Below are positions 33,549-41,424 of a stretch of 41,424 bases of DNA, in pieces. Every line of letters starts with the position of its first letter. The first letter of the stretch is position 1. The translations under genes and the position numbers were made by a program. The notes below the pieces were generated by a model. The model searched no databases and was not told the origin of the DNA. It saw nothing but the letters and a program-made list of their open reading frames with translations. The DNA comes from an uncultured SAR86 cluster bacterium (GTDB lineage Bacteria; Pseudomonadota; Gammaproteobacteria; Magnimaribacterales; Magnimaribacteraceae): the NCBI GenBank assembly GCA_937773605.1, contig CALJVP010000008.1, positions 1 through 41,424 on the forward strand. The letters are read 5' to 3'.

Positions 33549-34589
33549 TTACTCCTCTTTAAATACAGAGTCTAGAAAACCAATTATTCTATCAATAGCT
33601 TGAGGCGCATCTTCGATAAAGTTAGAGCCCAAGAAAAAATTAGAACCAGAATCTAAAAAAGCATGATTACGGTCTTGATACTCCCAGTATGTCGTCTTTT
33701 GACCATGAGAATCTAGCTTTTCGATGTATTTTTTTACTGAAGCTGGGCTCGTAACACTGTCTTCTGACCCAACTATAAAATACTGAGGAGGCAACAATTT
33801 TTCTGTTTGTTTTGGGATATTGTAAATAGGAGAAACGGCCTTATACATATTTGGATTTATTCTTGCACTATATTGATTCCCAAATACACCCCTGGCTCTT
33901 GATTGAGAAACTAACCAAAAAGGATTCTTTAAAGTCTCAAAGCCATCAAGACTAGCTTCATAAATATTAAATGCCCCGTAGCTCAATATTGCTGCCTGGA
34001 CTGCAAGACCATTTTCTTTTGCAACTTGTTCAGCGGTCTTATTTGGGGGCAGCCAGGTAGGGTTAAATTTAAGACTTTCTTCGTAATTATCTTTTGAACT
34101 CAGAGCCTTACCTGAGTTTACAATCATAGCCGATAAATGAGCACCAGCACTGTCACCAGTAACGGCTATCTTTGTCTTATCGCCTCCGTACTTTTCGATG
34201 TTATTTTTAATCCATAAAACAGCTCCGAAAGCATCTTCAACAATCTCATCTAGGGTTACTTCATTATTTAAGTCTGACAATAAGCGATAGTTAACATTAC
34301 AGATAACATATTCACTGTTCGTAGCTAGATATTGTGACATTTGGTCCATTATGGAATTATCATTTATTAACCAACCTCCGCCGTGGAAAATGATTAAGAC
34401 AGGATTGGTGCTTTTGCTTGATTTGGGTGTGTAGATATCTAAAGTTAAATCCATTCCTTCAGGAGAAGACCAAACTACATCTTCAGCCAATACGTAATTA
34501 TTAGGATCATTATTTGCTAATGAATCTTCAATATCGGAACAGCCATTAATTACCAGAAAAGTCAGTAAGGCAAAGGTCAGGTTTTTCAT
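33549..34589 (-). CDS. Alpha/beta-hydrolase lipoprotein (HSL/BD-FAE-like esterase)
   Basis: 346 aa. Lipoprotein signal with lipobox in FLVINGCSD (Cys about residue 17). Oxyanion-hole HGGGW, nucleophile elbow GDSAGAH, acid in VGSEDSVTSP and His in DRNHAFLD give a full Ser-Asp-His triad. The LDIYTPKS start and layout match the hormone-sensitive-lipase/BD-FAE-like branch of carboxylesterases, here anchored in an envelope membrane. The substrate is probably a short-chain or aryl ester. It leads a run of small genes to 32681. The gap to the upstream gene at 34652 is 62 bases. Confidence 0.88.
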   Translation of the reverse strand: MKNLTFALLTFLVINGCSDIEDSLANNDPNNYVLAEDVVWSSPEGMDLTLDIYTPKSSKSTNPVLIIFHGGGWLINDNSIMDQMSQYLATNSEYVICNVNYRLLSDLNNEVTLDEIVEDAFGAVLWIKNNIEKYGGDKTKIAVTGDSAGAHLSAMIVNSGKALSSKDNYEESLKFNPTWLPPNKTAEQVAKENGLAVQAAILSYGAFNIYEASLDGFETLKNPFWLVSQSRARGVFGNQYSARINPNMYKAVSPIYNIPKQTEKLLPPQYFIVGSEDSVTSPASVKKYIEKLDSHGQKTTYWEYQDRNHAFLDSGSNFFLGSNFIEDAPQAIDRIIGFLDSVFKEE

Positions 34590-34651
34590 GAAAGATCTCT
34601 AAATTCTAATCAACTATCACTACCATCTAAAATTATCTGGGGTTAATTTTT

Positions 34652-35131
34652 TCATATTGGAAACCTAAGTAAGTCCTTGATAGGCTGAACAGGATTGGGT
34701 TTATCCTTAATTATATTCTCAGCTGCCAACAAGATGGAACGCTCATGCTCCCCCATAAAATTAGCTATAAAGAAAGCTTCGGAATCTTCTTCGTCTACTA
34801 GTGTTGATAATTCTTCGTATTGAGGAAGGTAAATATTTTTTACAGATTGATGTATATTTTCAAATTGTTCTTTAAAAGACATTCCTTTGAAACTCTCTGC
34901 TATCTCAAGACCTTGATTTCTTAATGATTTATTCTCTTCGATTGGTAAGCCCAGTTTTACAAGCAAAGGTCTCATTATTGCTTTTCCTTCTGTTTCAAGT
35001 TGAAGCATATTACTAAAAATATAACGTTGGTTGTCGTCTTCAGCCATTGAAAGCATGGACTCGAATATCATTTCGCCAGCTTGTTCGCCTAGATAGACTT
35101 CCGATAAACATTCTTTAAACTTTTGATTCAT
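34652..35131 (-). CDS. Helical protein, possibly ferritin-like
   Basis: 159 aa, nearly all helix, no signal or TM. Four helices can be drawn: LGEQAGEMIFESMLSMA, IFSNMLQLETEGKAIMRPLL, FKEQFENIHQSVKNIYLPQYEE (segment) and FFIANFMGEHERSILLAAENI. Glu residues and an ExE/EHE pattern on helices 1, 2 and 4 resemble a ferritin-like four-helix bundle with a diiron site, but no exact family is recognised. It is 42 bases downstream of the DUF305-LVIVD gene. DUF305 is itself a four-helix ferritin-like domain, so a common metal-handling role is possible but only inferred. Confidence 0.6.
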   Translation of the reverse strand: MNQKFKECLSEVYLGEQAGEMIFESMLSMAEDDNQRYIFSNMLQLETEGKAIMRPLLVKLGLPIEENKSLRNQGLEIAESFKGMSFKEQFENIHQSVKNIYLPQYEELSTLVDEEDSEAFFIANFMGEHERSILLAAENIIKDKPNPVQPIKDLLRFPI

Positions 35132-35173
35132 ATCTATTTATGAGTAATTGAAGATTTACATTTATTAGTTTTT

Positions 35174-37459
35174 TTATTCTGAAAGATTAATTTGTAATTT
35201 TTGAATATTTGACCATCCTAGGGGTATTTGTTGCTGTGGATTGAATACTTTAGGACCATATAATGGATAGGCTTCGGAAGCCTGATTTATCTCTTCTTTG
35301 GTTAAATATTCACTTGGGATTAATTCAAATACATCTAGGCCACGAGTGATTTCCGTTCCGTAGATATAGCCATTGTAGTAATAAGCAGACCAGTAACCTC
35401 CCGTAATAAGAATATCTTTATCAATTGGACCTCTATCAAAGAATGCTACTTCTTTAGGATTAGAAGAGTCTGTAAAGTCCATCACAGATATTCCTCCCTG
35501 GTACCAAGCTTGAACTAAAATATCTTTTCCAGGGACAGGAATTAAGGAGCCATTATGAGCAACACAGTTTTCAGTTTCTAACTGTGGGGCAGGCATTTTA
35601 TAATGACTTTGAAATTCTAATTTACCGTCAACAATGTCATAAATGGCGTTTGCACCCCAGTCTAATGGATCCCATGCTCTGCAGCGTGCTCGACCACCTC
35701 CGCCCCATTCATCAGTAAAAATAACTTTAGTGCCATCATTATTAAAAGTTGCTGAGTGCCAATAAGCAAAACCGACGTCAGTAACAACATCAATTCTTTC
35801 AGGGTTATAAGGATCAGTGATGTCAAAAAGAATTCCGTTCCCAGAACACGCCCCAGCAGCTAAGTTTGCTGAAGGGAATACAGTGATATCGTGACATTGA
35901 TCTGTGCGTCTTGTTTCTTGAGTATCATCACCGTGGTCCCCACCAACCCATAAGCCGCCTAGTGCGCCAGTATCAGGATCTGCAAAAACAGCTGGACTAC
36001 TTACAATTTTTGATTCGGATGGATTAGATATTGGTATTTCTATTATATCTATGCGAAACAAAGCTGTTCTGCTATCTCCTGCTATGTTTCCTATGCATTC
36101 CTCCATTTCTTCTTCATCCCTTACACTTGCAGTACCTGAGTTATAGACAATAATTTTTCCACTTGCTCCAGGACCCGAAACTACAGAATGAGTATGAGAT
36201 CCTCTACAAGTCTGAACCGCACCAACTTGCTTAGGTTCATAGACGTCAGAAATATCAAAAATTCTTATACCTCTGAACCTATCAGAACTTGCTTCCTTAG
36301 AAACCCCTTCCAAACCGCAATTTAAACGACTTCTTGTTTCCTCAACAGACATAATGAGAATGTCTTCAACAATTGAAACATCTCCTTGTCCACCTGGGCA
36401 GACTACTGAAGAGAGTAGTTCGGGAATCCCATTAGTATTAATTTCATAAATATTGAAACCATGATAACTGCCTGTGACTAATAAATTATCTCTAAAAGCC
36501 ATATCAGTATTAGCAAAGCTTAAAATTGGAGAGCGAAGAGACTTAGACAATTCTTCTGTTGTCTTCTCACTATCTTTATCTTCATCGTCTTCTTTAGTTT
36601 TTTTTACGCCTTTCGCTTTTGGATTACTTGGATTATAAAATCCTACAGGTTTTTTAAGGGTTTTTACTAATTTCAAATTTTTAATTGCTTCTTCTGCATC
36701 AAAAAGTCCTGGAAGTAATCTTGATCTAGGGTCATCCGATAAATTAACTGCAATACCATTCATTCTCTCAATCTCAACACCTTGATCGTTTACTAGATCC
36801 GACACGAATTCATTAAGAACAGGATCGTGAGCAGTCCCTGGATATTCTTTTAAATCTTTTACCATTCTCAAAGCACCATCATGGTGGTTGATCATTAATC
36901 TCAAAAATAACTTATCAAAATCTGTGCTTTTGGAATTTTCTAGATCTGATAATTCATCAGCAGTTGCCATGCCAGACATACCCATATGATTGTAATGATC
37001 TGCATGCATATGAGAAATCTCTTCTTCTCTAGATACTAGCCAATTTTCCATGAAATTAATTTCATCCTCTTGTGAAGTATCAATTCTATTTGCAAGATCA
37101 ATTATTATTTTATTGTTAGTCCTTTTATCAGCCATATTAGACATCTGAATAGCTTGCTTGTGATGCACGATCATTCCTTGAAGAAAATTTACATCAGCTT
37201 TCACATATGAAGTACTTGCTATATTGGTGGCTGTTATGGGATCAATTCTTTTAGATTGTTCTCCGGGAGCACCTGGCAAAATAATAGGATGGGAAGAAGA
37301 TATATTCTCCTCATTGATTGCGCTGGACTCATCACAGACTACAGACTCGGTATCCACACAAGAATTATCAACCAGATCTGTCTCGTTTGATGGAGAGCAA
37401 CTACCTAAAATTATGATCAATAATAGGTATAACTTTTTTCTTATGTCTGATGTGTGCAT
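35174..37459 (-). CDS. DUF305 plus LVIVD-repeat propeller lipoprotein
   Basis: 761 aa lipoprotein (lipobox in IIILGSCSPSN, Cys about 21). After a linker, residues about 90-235 form a DUF305 domain: FLQGMIVHHKQAIQMSNMADK and the second half FLRLMINHHDGALRMVKDLKE, each with an HH pair. Between them lies a His/Met-rich stretch (SHMHADHYNHMGMSGM) that suits copper or another soft metal. From about 300 the protein has LVIVD-type beta-propeller repeats (FDISDVYEPKQVGAVQ, FDITDPYNPERIDVV, MDFTDSSNPKEVAFF). A charged KKTKEDDEDKDSEK linker joins the parts. Role unknown; probably a periplasmic metal-binding surface protein. It begins 66 bases downstream of tRNA-Val. Confidence 0.88.
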   Translation of the reverse strand: MHTSDIRKKLYLLLIIILGSCSPSNETDLVDNSCVDTESVVCDESSAINEENISSSHPIILPGAPGEQSKRIDPITATNIASTSYVKADVNFLQGMIVHHKQAIQMSNMADKRTNNKIIIDLANRIDTSQEDEINFMENWLVSREEEISHMHADHYNHMGMSGMATADELSDLENSKSTDFDKLFLRLMINHHDGALRMVKDLKEYPGTAHDPVLNEFVSDLVNDQGVEIERMNGIAVNLSDDPRSRLLPGLFDAEEAIKNLKLVKTLKKPVGFYNPSNPKAKGVKKTKEDDEDKDSEKTTEELSKSLRSPILSFANTDMAFRDNLLVTGSYHGFNIYEINTNGIPELLSSVVCPGGQGDVSIVEDILIMSVEETRSRLNCGLEGVSKEASSDRFRGIRIFDISDVYEPKQVGAVQTCRGSHTHSVVSGPGASGKIIVYNSGTASVRDEEEMEECIGNIAGDSRTALFRIDIIEIPISNPSESKIVSSPAVFADPDTGALGGLWVGGDHGDDTQETRRTDQCHDITVFPSANLAAGACSGNGILFDITDPYNPERIDVVTDVGFAYWHSATFNNDGTKVIFTDEWGGGGRARCRAWDPLDWGANAIYDIVDGKLEFQSHYKMPAPQLETENCVAHNGSLIPVPGKDILVQAWYQGGISVMDFTDSSNPKEVAFFDRGPIDKDILITGGYWSAYYYNGYIYGTEITRGLDVFELIPSEYLTKEEINQASEAYPLYGPKVFNPQQQIPLGWSNIQKLQINLSE

Positions 37460-37524
37460 ATTGTTCTGGATCTAAACATTTGTATTTTGCATATATTCAA
37501 CTAAAAAAGAGTAATTGAATAGAA

Positions 37525-37600
37525 TGGTGGGCGATACAAGACTTGAACTTGTAACTTCCACCGTGTAAAGGTGGCACTCTACCAATTGAGTTAATCGCCC
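37525..37600 (-). tRNA. tRNA-Val (TAC)
   Basis: 76 bases with encoded CCA. Acceptor stem GGGCGAT pairs with the 3' ATCGCCC, then A and CCA. Anticodon stem CCACC/GGTGG encloses TTTACAC, giving anticodon TAC. T arm contains GTTCAAGTC. It stands alone; in many gammaproteobacteria Val and Asp tRNA genes are adjacent, here they are 32 kb apart. Confidence 0.96.
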
Positions 37601-37615
37601 AAAATTCGGATCGTG

Positions 37616-37643
37616 ATTATAGTTCAACAACCATGACCATCAA
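37616..37643 (-). promoter_or_regulatory. Sigma70 promoter of tRNA-Val
   Basis: On the minus strand TTGATG (37643-37638), a 16-base spacer, then a consensus TATAAT (37621-37616), 15 bases before the tRNA 5' end. It lies in the short gap after the monooxygenase stop. Confidence 0.65.
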
Positions 37644-37651
37644 AGAAGTCT

Positions 37652-39250
37652 TTAGTTGCTTTTATCAAATATAAAACCTTGGTATTCAGCTGCTGTTATT
37701 TCTTCTAGTTTCTCTGTATAAACTGGCACTCCTATAAAAGGTAAGAAAGCCTTTGCCTTATCTTCTATATTTGATCCGTTGTACCAAGATTGTGTTGAAG
37801 TAAAAATCGTCATGTCGGCGATCTCGTTGACTAATTCCATCCACTCATCCTCCGCCGTCTTCGTAGATTCGATAACAGATTTATTATTTTCTGACATCCA
37901 ACCAATACAATCCGCTATCCAATTTACGTGCTGCTCAATTGAAGGCATCATATTTGAAAGAACTGAAGGACTTCCTGGTCCGGTAATAGTAAATAGATTA
38001 GGAAAATTGCTAACTCCTAAGCCTAAATAAGATTTAGCTCCCTCTTTCCATTGATCTTTTAAATTAACTTCGTTTCTACCAAGAATGTCTAAACTGGTTA
38101 GAGCACCTGTCATGGCATCAAAGCCTGTCGCAAGTATTAGAACGTCAATTTCATAATCTTGATCGGCTTCAATGTTATTGGAATTTACGTTTTTTATTGG
38201 ACTAGCATTCAAGTCTATCAAATGAACATTCTCTCTATTAAAGGTCTGAAAATAACCGGTATCAACGCAAAGTCTTTTGCCTCCTATATGGTATTTGGGG
38301 CAGAGTTTTTCAGCTGTTTCTTGATCGCTTACAATTTCTTTAATTTTATTTCTTACAAAATTTGCTGCTACTTCGTTTGAATTAACATCCACAGGTATAT
38401 CAGCATAACCTCCAAAAAAAGCCAATCCAGAAGTGTTCCAATTTTCTTCAAACTGGGAGTTGACCTCTTCTAGGTCTGACTCACTTATCATTGCTTCATC
38501 AGAAAGGCTTGCTAGACCGAAGCCATTTAACGAATTTTCTTTCCTAAATTCGGAGTATCTTGCCTTAACTTGCGCTTCAACATCTTTGTCCATGGGGCCA
38601 TTATTAGAGGGTATTGAATAATTTGGTGTTCTTTGAAAAACATAAAGGTTTTTAACATCCTTAGCTATCTCAGGGATGGTCTGAATAGATGAGGATCCAG
38701 TGCCTATAATTGCAACATTCTTATCAGTAAAGTTTTGTTCTTCACGAGGCCAAGTTGCCGTATGAAGTAATTCTCCTTCAAATGACTCAAGTCCTGGAAT
38801 TTCGGGTTTGTTAGGGATTGATAAACACCCTGTGGCAAAAATACAAAATTTGGTTACATATTTTTGTCTGTTGGTACTCACGCTCCACAAACAGCTGTCT
38901 TCATTAAATTTGGCTTGAATAACCTCTTCCTCGAAGTTTATATAATCTTTAAGATCAAATTTATCAGCTACGTGGTTGAGATATTCCAGTATTTCAGGCC
39001 CAGCTGAATATTTTTCACTCCAGTTCCACTCTTGTTGCAGTTCCTCATCAAATTGATAGGAATACTCCAATGATGGAATATCACATCTGGCACCAGGGTA
39101 TCTGTTCCAGTTCCAAGTTCCTCCCAGTTCATCTGATTTTTCTATCACTAAGACTGATAGACCCATATTTTTGAGTTTATAAAACATAAACAATCCAGAA
39201 ACACCTGCTCCAACTATTACTGCATCATATTTAGTTTCTTCGTTGGTCAT
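37652..39250 (-). CDS. Flavin-dependent monooxygenase (Baeyer-Villiger type I-like)
   Basis: 532 aa. FAD site GAGVSGLFMF at about 13-22 and NADPH site IIGTGSSSIQTIPE at about 180-193. Between them lies the Baeyer-Villiger fingerprint, FEGELLHTATWPR, with the F-x-G-xxx-H-xxx-W-P core intact. The GARCDIPSLEYSYQF and WSEKYSAGPEILEYLNHVADKFDL stretches match cyclohexanone/phenylacetone monooxygenase relatives. A late ILATGFDAMTGAL is typical. It would insert oxygen into a ketone to give an ester or lactone. The esterase divergent at 39375 could then cleave such an ester, but that pairing is inference. Start: ATG at 39250 with GGAGAG upstream. Confidence 0.93.
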   Translation of the reverse strand: MTNEETKYDAVIVGAGVSGLFMFYKLKNMGLSVLVIEKSDELGGTWNWNRYPGARCDIPSLEYSYQFDEELQQEWNWSEKYSAGPEILEYLNHVADKFDLKDYINFEEEVIQAKFNEDSCLWSVSTNRQKYVTKFCIFATGCLSIPNKPEIPGLESFEGELLHTATWPREEQNFTDKNVAIIGTGSSSIQTIPEIAKDVKNLYVFQRTPNYSIPSNNGPMDKDVEAQVKARYSEFRKENSLNGFGLASLSDEAMISESDLEEVNSQFEENWNTSGLAFFGGYADIPVDVNSNEVAANFVRNKIKEIVSDQETAEKLCPKYHIGGKRLCVDTGYFQTFNRENVHLIDLNASPIKNVNSNNIEADQDYEIDVLILATGFDAMTGALTSLDILGRNEVNLKDQWKEGAKSYLGLGVSNFPNLFTITGPGSPSVLSNMMPSIEQHVNWIADCIGWMSENNKSVIESTKTAEDEWMELVNEIADMTIFTSTQSWYNGSNIEDKAKAFLPFIGVPVYTEKLEEITAAEYQGFIFDKSN

Positions 39251-39374
39251 AAAAACTCTCCACTTTTTTTTAATTATGTATTGCTTTCAAGAACTATGCA
39301 ATTGGTCTAAAAACATATGAATACCCAATTAAACAATGCAAGAAATGCTAAAAATAGGTAATGTACTTATCGAT

Positions 39375-40337
39375 ATGAACTTTCTGAACCCTTCTTTGAT
39401 TTTAATTCTGGCTGTCTTTAGTTTTAACAACATTTTTGCGTCAGAAAGCCAATATGAAAGCTTTCAAAAAAAAATAGAAATTCCTTCGGCAGCTTCTTTG
39501 CCGATTAAAGATATTAAAGCAGACTATTGCATAAAAAAACCTAAAGCTGGGAGGTCTTCTTTCAATTGCGAAGGGCTAAGTTTTGTATTGAATGTCCCAG
39601 TTATATGCCTTACTAAATCATGCGGACTAATTGTAGATGTCCATGGCTGGAGAATGGATGCCAGAATACAAGACCGCAATACCAGGCTAACGCAACTAGG
39701 TGGTGAAAAAGGATATATCGTCTTAAACCCACAAGCGAAAAAATCAACAACAGGAAGATCTTGGACTCCTAAGGATGACAAGAAAGTTCTTGCTGTCATC
39801 AATAGTGTAGAAAAAGTTTTCCAAGTGATGGAAGAAAGGGTTCATTTCACAGGTTTCTCTCAAGGAGCCCTTATGACTTGGAGATTTGTTTGTAAGTACT
39901 CTGAAAAGTTTGGATCTGTTGCACCCATTGCGCATGGTGCTGGAACTTACATTAGTTCTGCAAGGCCTCTTAAGATTAAAGTCATGGATAATTGCTTTGG
40001 AACAAATGAATTAGATATTTTGTATGCCCATGGAAGCAAAGATAAGTTGGTACACTTTAGTGGAGCAATAAATACAGTAAAAAAAATTGGCAGTGAATGG
40101 CAACTAGCTAACGCTAAAATTATTTCAGAAGATGAAAATCATAAACGAATTCAATTTAGTAACTCAAAAGGAACTAAATTGGAATTTCTCAGCTACGATT
40201 GGATTTCTCAATATGAATCCGGCCATTGCTTTCCTGGAGTAAAGAGTTATCTCGGATGTGGAGAAAACAACCCGTTAAATTGGGGCGAAGAAGTTCTTAA
40301 ATTTTTTATAGATAACCCAAAGGTAAATTCAAGTTAA
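39375..40337 (+). CDS. Secreted polyhydroxybutyrate-depolymerase-like esterase
   Basis: 320 aa from the ATG at 39375, which begins a clean signal peptide (MNFLNPSLILILAVFSFN, cleavage near FASES). The frame is open to ATGs at 39348 and 39336, but these add residues before the signal. Alpha/beta-hydrolase of the PHB-depolymerase/LpqC/feruloyl-esterase type: VDVHGWRMDA for the oxyanion region, nucleophile in FTGFSQGALM, acid in HGSKDKLVHF, His in ESGHCFPG. Two Cys pairs (ICLTKSC and the late SYLGC) suggest disulfides. Divergent from the monooxygenase; its stop overlaps that of the minus-strand gene at 40334. Confidence 0.85.
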   Translation: MNFLNPSLILILAVFSFNNIFASESQYESFQKKIEIPSAASLPIKDIKADYCIKKPKAGRSSFNCEGLSFVLNVPVICLTKSCGLIVDVHGWRMDARIQDRNTRLTQLGGEKGYIVLNPQAKKSTTGRSWTPKDDKKVLAVINSVEKVFQVMEERVHFTGFSQGALMTWRFVCKYSEKFGSVAPIAHGAGTYISSARPLKIKVMDNCFGTNELDILYAHGSKDKLVHFSGAINTVKKIGSEWQLANAKIISEDENHKRIQFSNSKGTKLEFLSYDWISQYESGHCFPGVKSYLGCGENNPLNWGEEVLKFFIDNPKVNSS

Positions 40338-40522
40338 GTTTTCCTCAAAAAACCATCTTCTTCAGCAAGCATCTCCGCTCTCAATTTTAAATACTTAGCG
40401 AGAACTAAATTATCAATCCCTAGAGACTGGTCTTTGGCCTTAGCCCATAAATCAGGAAGAACATCTTCTTTCTTAAGTTCGGCAACAACTATTCCAATAT
40501 GAAATCTATTAGCTTTAATCAA
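40334..40522 (-). CDS. Small unknown ORF
   Basis: 62 aa: FHIGIVVAELKKEDVLPDLW then AKAKDQSLGIDNLVLAKYLKLRAEMLAEEDGF, a plausible folded helical protein with normal composition. But there is no ATG near the front; the start would be TTG at 40522 without a clear ribosome-binding site. Its TAA overlaps the convergent esterase TAA (TTAA, 40334-40337). Kept because the sequence looks protein-like, with low certainty. Confidence 0.4.
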   Translation of the reverse strand: MIKANRFHIGIVVAELKKEDVLPDLWAKAKDQSLGIDNLVLAKYLKLRAEMLAEEDGFLRKT

Positions 40523-40568
40523 AATTTAAATAAGTATAAGTTTAGGTCTATGCAAAAGTTTCCTAAGT

Positions 40569-40594
40569 GGTAATATCAGTACCTAAATATTACC
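40569..40594. promoter_or_regulatory. Inverted repeat upstream of acyl-CoA carboxylase gene
   Basis: GGTAATAT (40569-40576) and ATATTACC (40587-40594) are perfect 8-base arms with a 10-base spacer, about 58 bases before the carboxylase ATG. The size and place fit an operator. Acyl-CoA catabolic genes are often under TetR- or MerR-family repressors, but none is seen here. Confidence 0.4.
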
Positions 40595-40651
40595 GTTTAA
40601 ATAAAACAAGGTATCCAACTAACCATTAAAAAGACAATTATAAATCAAGTC

Positions 40652-41424
40652 ATGAAAAACTCCCTACTATCTTCACCATTAAAATCAGATATCGATAATA
40701 AATCTGAAGAATTCGCAAACTACAAAGCAGCCATGTTGGAGAAGCTGGATGGGATTGAAGATCTATTGGACTACGTTGAACTTGGCGGTGGAATGCATCA
40801 TCACGAAAGACTTGCTGCCAGAGGGAAAATGCCCGTAAGAGAAAGAATTGCTAATTTCCTTGATCCTGACACACCCTTTTTAGAAATAAGCTCTTTAGCA
40901 GCGTATGCCTCAGACTATCCTGTTGGTGGTGGTTGTGTTGCAGGAATAGGCATTGTTGCAGGGACTGAAGTGGTTATATTTGCCAATGACCCTACCGTTT
41001 TAGCAGGCGCAATGCATGCTTATTCAGGAAAGAAATGGACCAGGGCGATGGAGATATCTAGAGTTAATAAAATACCTTATGTGCAATTTGTTGAATCTGC
41101 TGGTGGGGATCTCAGGATGGGTGGAGGAAAAGGTAAAAGCAAGACTAGAGGCACCATCCTTGGTGCGGGACATTTTGCAGAGTCCGGCAGAACCTTTTAC
41201 GACGTCACTGAACTTTCAAAATTAAGAATACCAACTATATCAATCGTATTTGGTTCCTCTACTGCCGGAGGTGCTTATCAACCAGGCATGTCAGATTACA
41301 ATATATTTATTAAGAAACAGTCCAAAGTTTTTCTAGGCGGTCCTCCCCTTGTAAAAATGGCAACTGGTGAAGAATCCGACGATGAAACTCTGGGCGGCGG
41401 ACAGATGCACGCTGAAAAATCTGG
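40652..41424 (+). CDS. Acyl-CoA carboxylase, carboxyltransferase (beta) subunit, partial
   Basis: The first 257 codons of a biotin-dependent carboxyltransferase; the frame is open to the right edge. Landmarks: LLDYVELGGGMHHHERLAARGKMPVRERI, FLDPDTPFLEISSLAAY, VIFANDPTVLAGAMHAYSGKKWTRAMEIS, VQFVESAGGDLRMGGGK and FGSSTAGGAYQPGMSDY. The last stretch is the crotonase-like oxyanion-hole region of the propionyl-, methylcrotonyl- and geranyl-CoA carboxylase beta family. The GGAYQPGMSDY form resembles methylcrotonyl/geranyl-type subunits, but the exact substrate needs the alpha subunit and neighbours beyond this window. The 129-base leader has an 8-base inverted repeat at 40569-40594. No strong ribosome-binding site is visible (AATCAAGTC before ATG). 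Confidence 0.9.
   Translation, partial: MKNSLLSSPLKSDIDNKSEEFANYKAAMLEKLDGIEDLLDYVELGGGMHHHERLAARGKMPVRERIANFLDPDTPFLEISSLAAYASDYPVGGGCVAGIGIVAGTEVVIFANDPTVLAGAMHAYSGKKWTRAMEISRVNKIPYVQFVESAGGDLRMGGGKGKSKTRGTILGAGHFAESGRTFYDVTELSKLRIPTISIVFGSSTAGGAYQPGMSDYNIFIKKQSKVFLGGPPLVKMATGEESDDETLGGGQMHAEKS

Noticed and set aside
37494-37521. TATTCAA/TTGAATA inverted repeat after tRNA-Val as terminator
   Set aside because: Seven A-T-rich pairs with a long loop and no U tract after the stem; too weak to call.

Overview
The window is AT-rich (roughly 40% G+C by eye) and packed with genes. No stretch longer than about 300 bases is empty. I see no rRNA, CRISPR, insertion sequence, integrase or phage gene. 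TonB-dependent uptake, several lipoproteins, MacAB-like export, glutathione-type glyoxalase I, bacterial tRNAs with encoded CCA, very short spacers and many Rieske oxygenases, amidohydrolases and SDRs together suggest a streamlined marine gammaproteobacterium (SAR86-like or similar). That assignment is an inference.

Layout. 1-3.9 kb: a frameshifted gamma-glutamyltransferase cut by the window edge, a family VIII esterase/beta-lactamase-like protein, and a frameshifted SDR. 3.9-7.7 kb: small membrane proteins, a CmcJ/NvfI-type oxygenase homologue, tRNA-Asp, peptidase E and a periplasmic M20 amidohydrolase. 7.8-10.9 kb: a three-gene MacAB/Lol-like ABC exporter operon. 10.9-12.2 kb: a minus-strand run of four small genes, including a 43-residue DUF2256 protein. 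12.3-25.8 kb: a catabolic region. Two tandem SDRs converge on a minus-strand set (glyoxalase I, NTF2-like protein, Rieske oxygenase, ACMSD-like amidohydrolase). That set diverges, across a palindrome at 17199-17216, from a plus-strand set (TonB receptor, bicupin, amidohydrolase, FAD-linked dehydrogenase, MFS transporter). 24.7-32.6 kb: a tight minus-strand run (ACMSD-like amidohydrolase, 5'-nucleotidase, lactonase-like lipoprotein, secreted amidohydrolase, SLC13/TrkA-C transporter, second Rieske oxygenase). 32.7-37.5 kb: small membrane proteins, an alpha/beta-hydrolase lipoprotein, a possible ferritin-like protein, and a DUF305 plus LVIVD-propeller lipoprotein. 37.5-41.4 kb: tRNA-Val with a good promoter, a Baeyer-Villiger-type monooxygenase, a secreted polyhydroxybutyrate-depolymerase-like esterase, a small unknown ORF and the start of an acyl-CoA carboxylase beta subunit.

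How the genes fit together. The 12.3-25.8 and 24.7-32.6 kb blocks each combine an ACMSD-like amidohydrolase, an imidazolonepropionase-like amidohydrolase, a Rieske oxygenase and a transporter. They look like two related catabolic modules for organic, perhaps cyclic or aromatic, compounds whose substrates I cannot name. The divergent pair sharing a palindromic operator candidate is the best candidate for an undescribed pathway. Two single-base frameshifts (about 471-476 and 3735) may be real or may be assembly errors.
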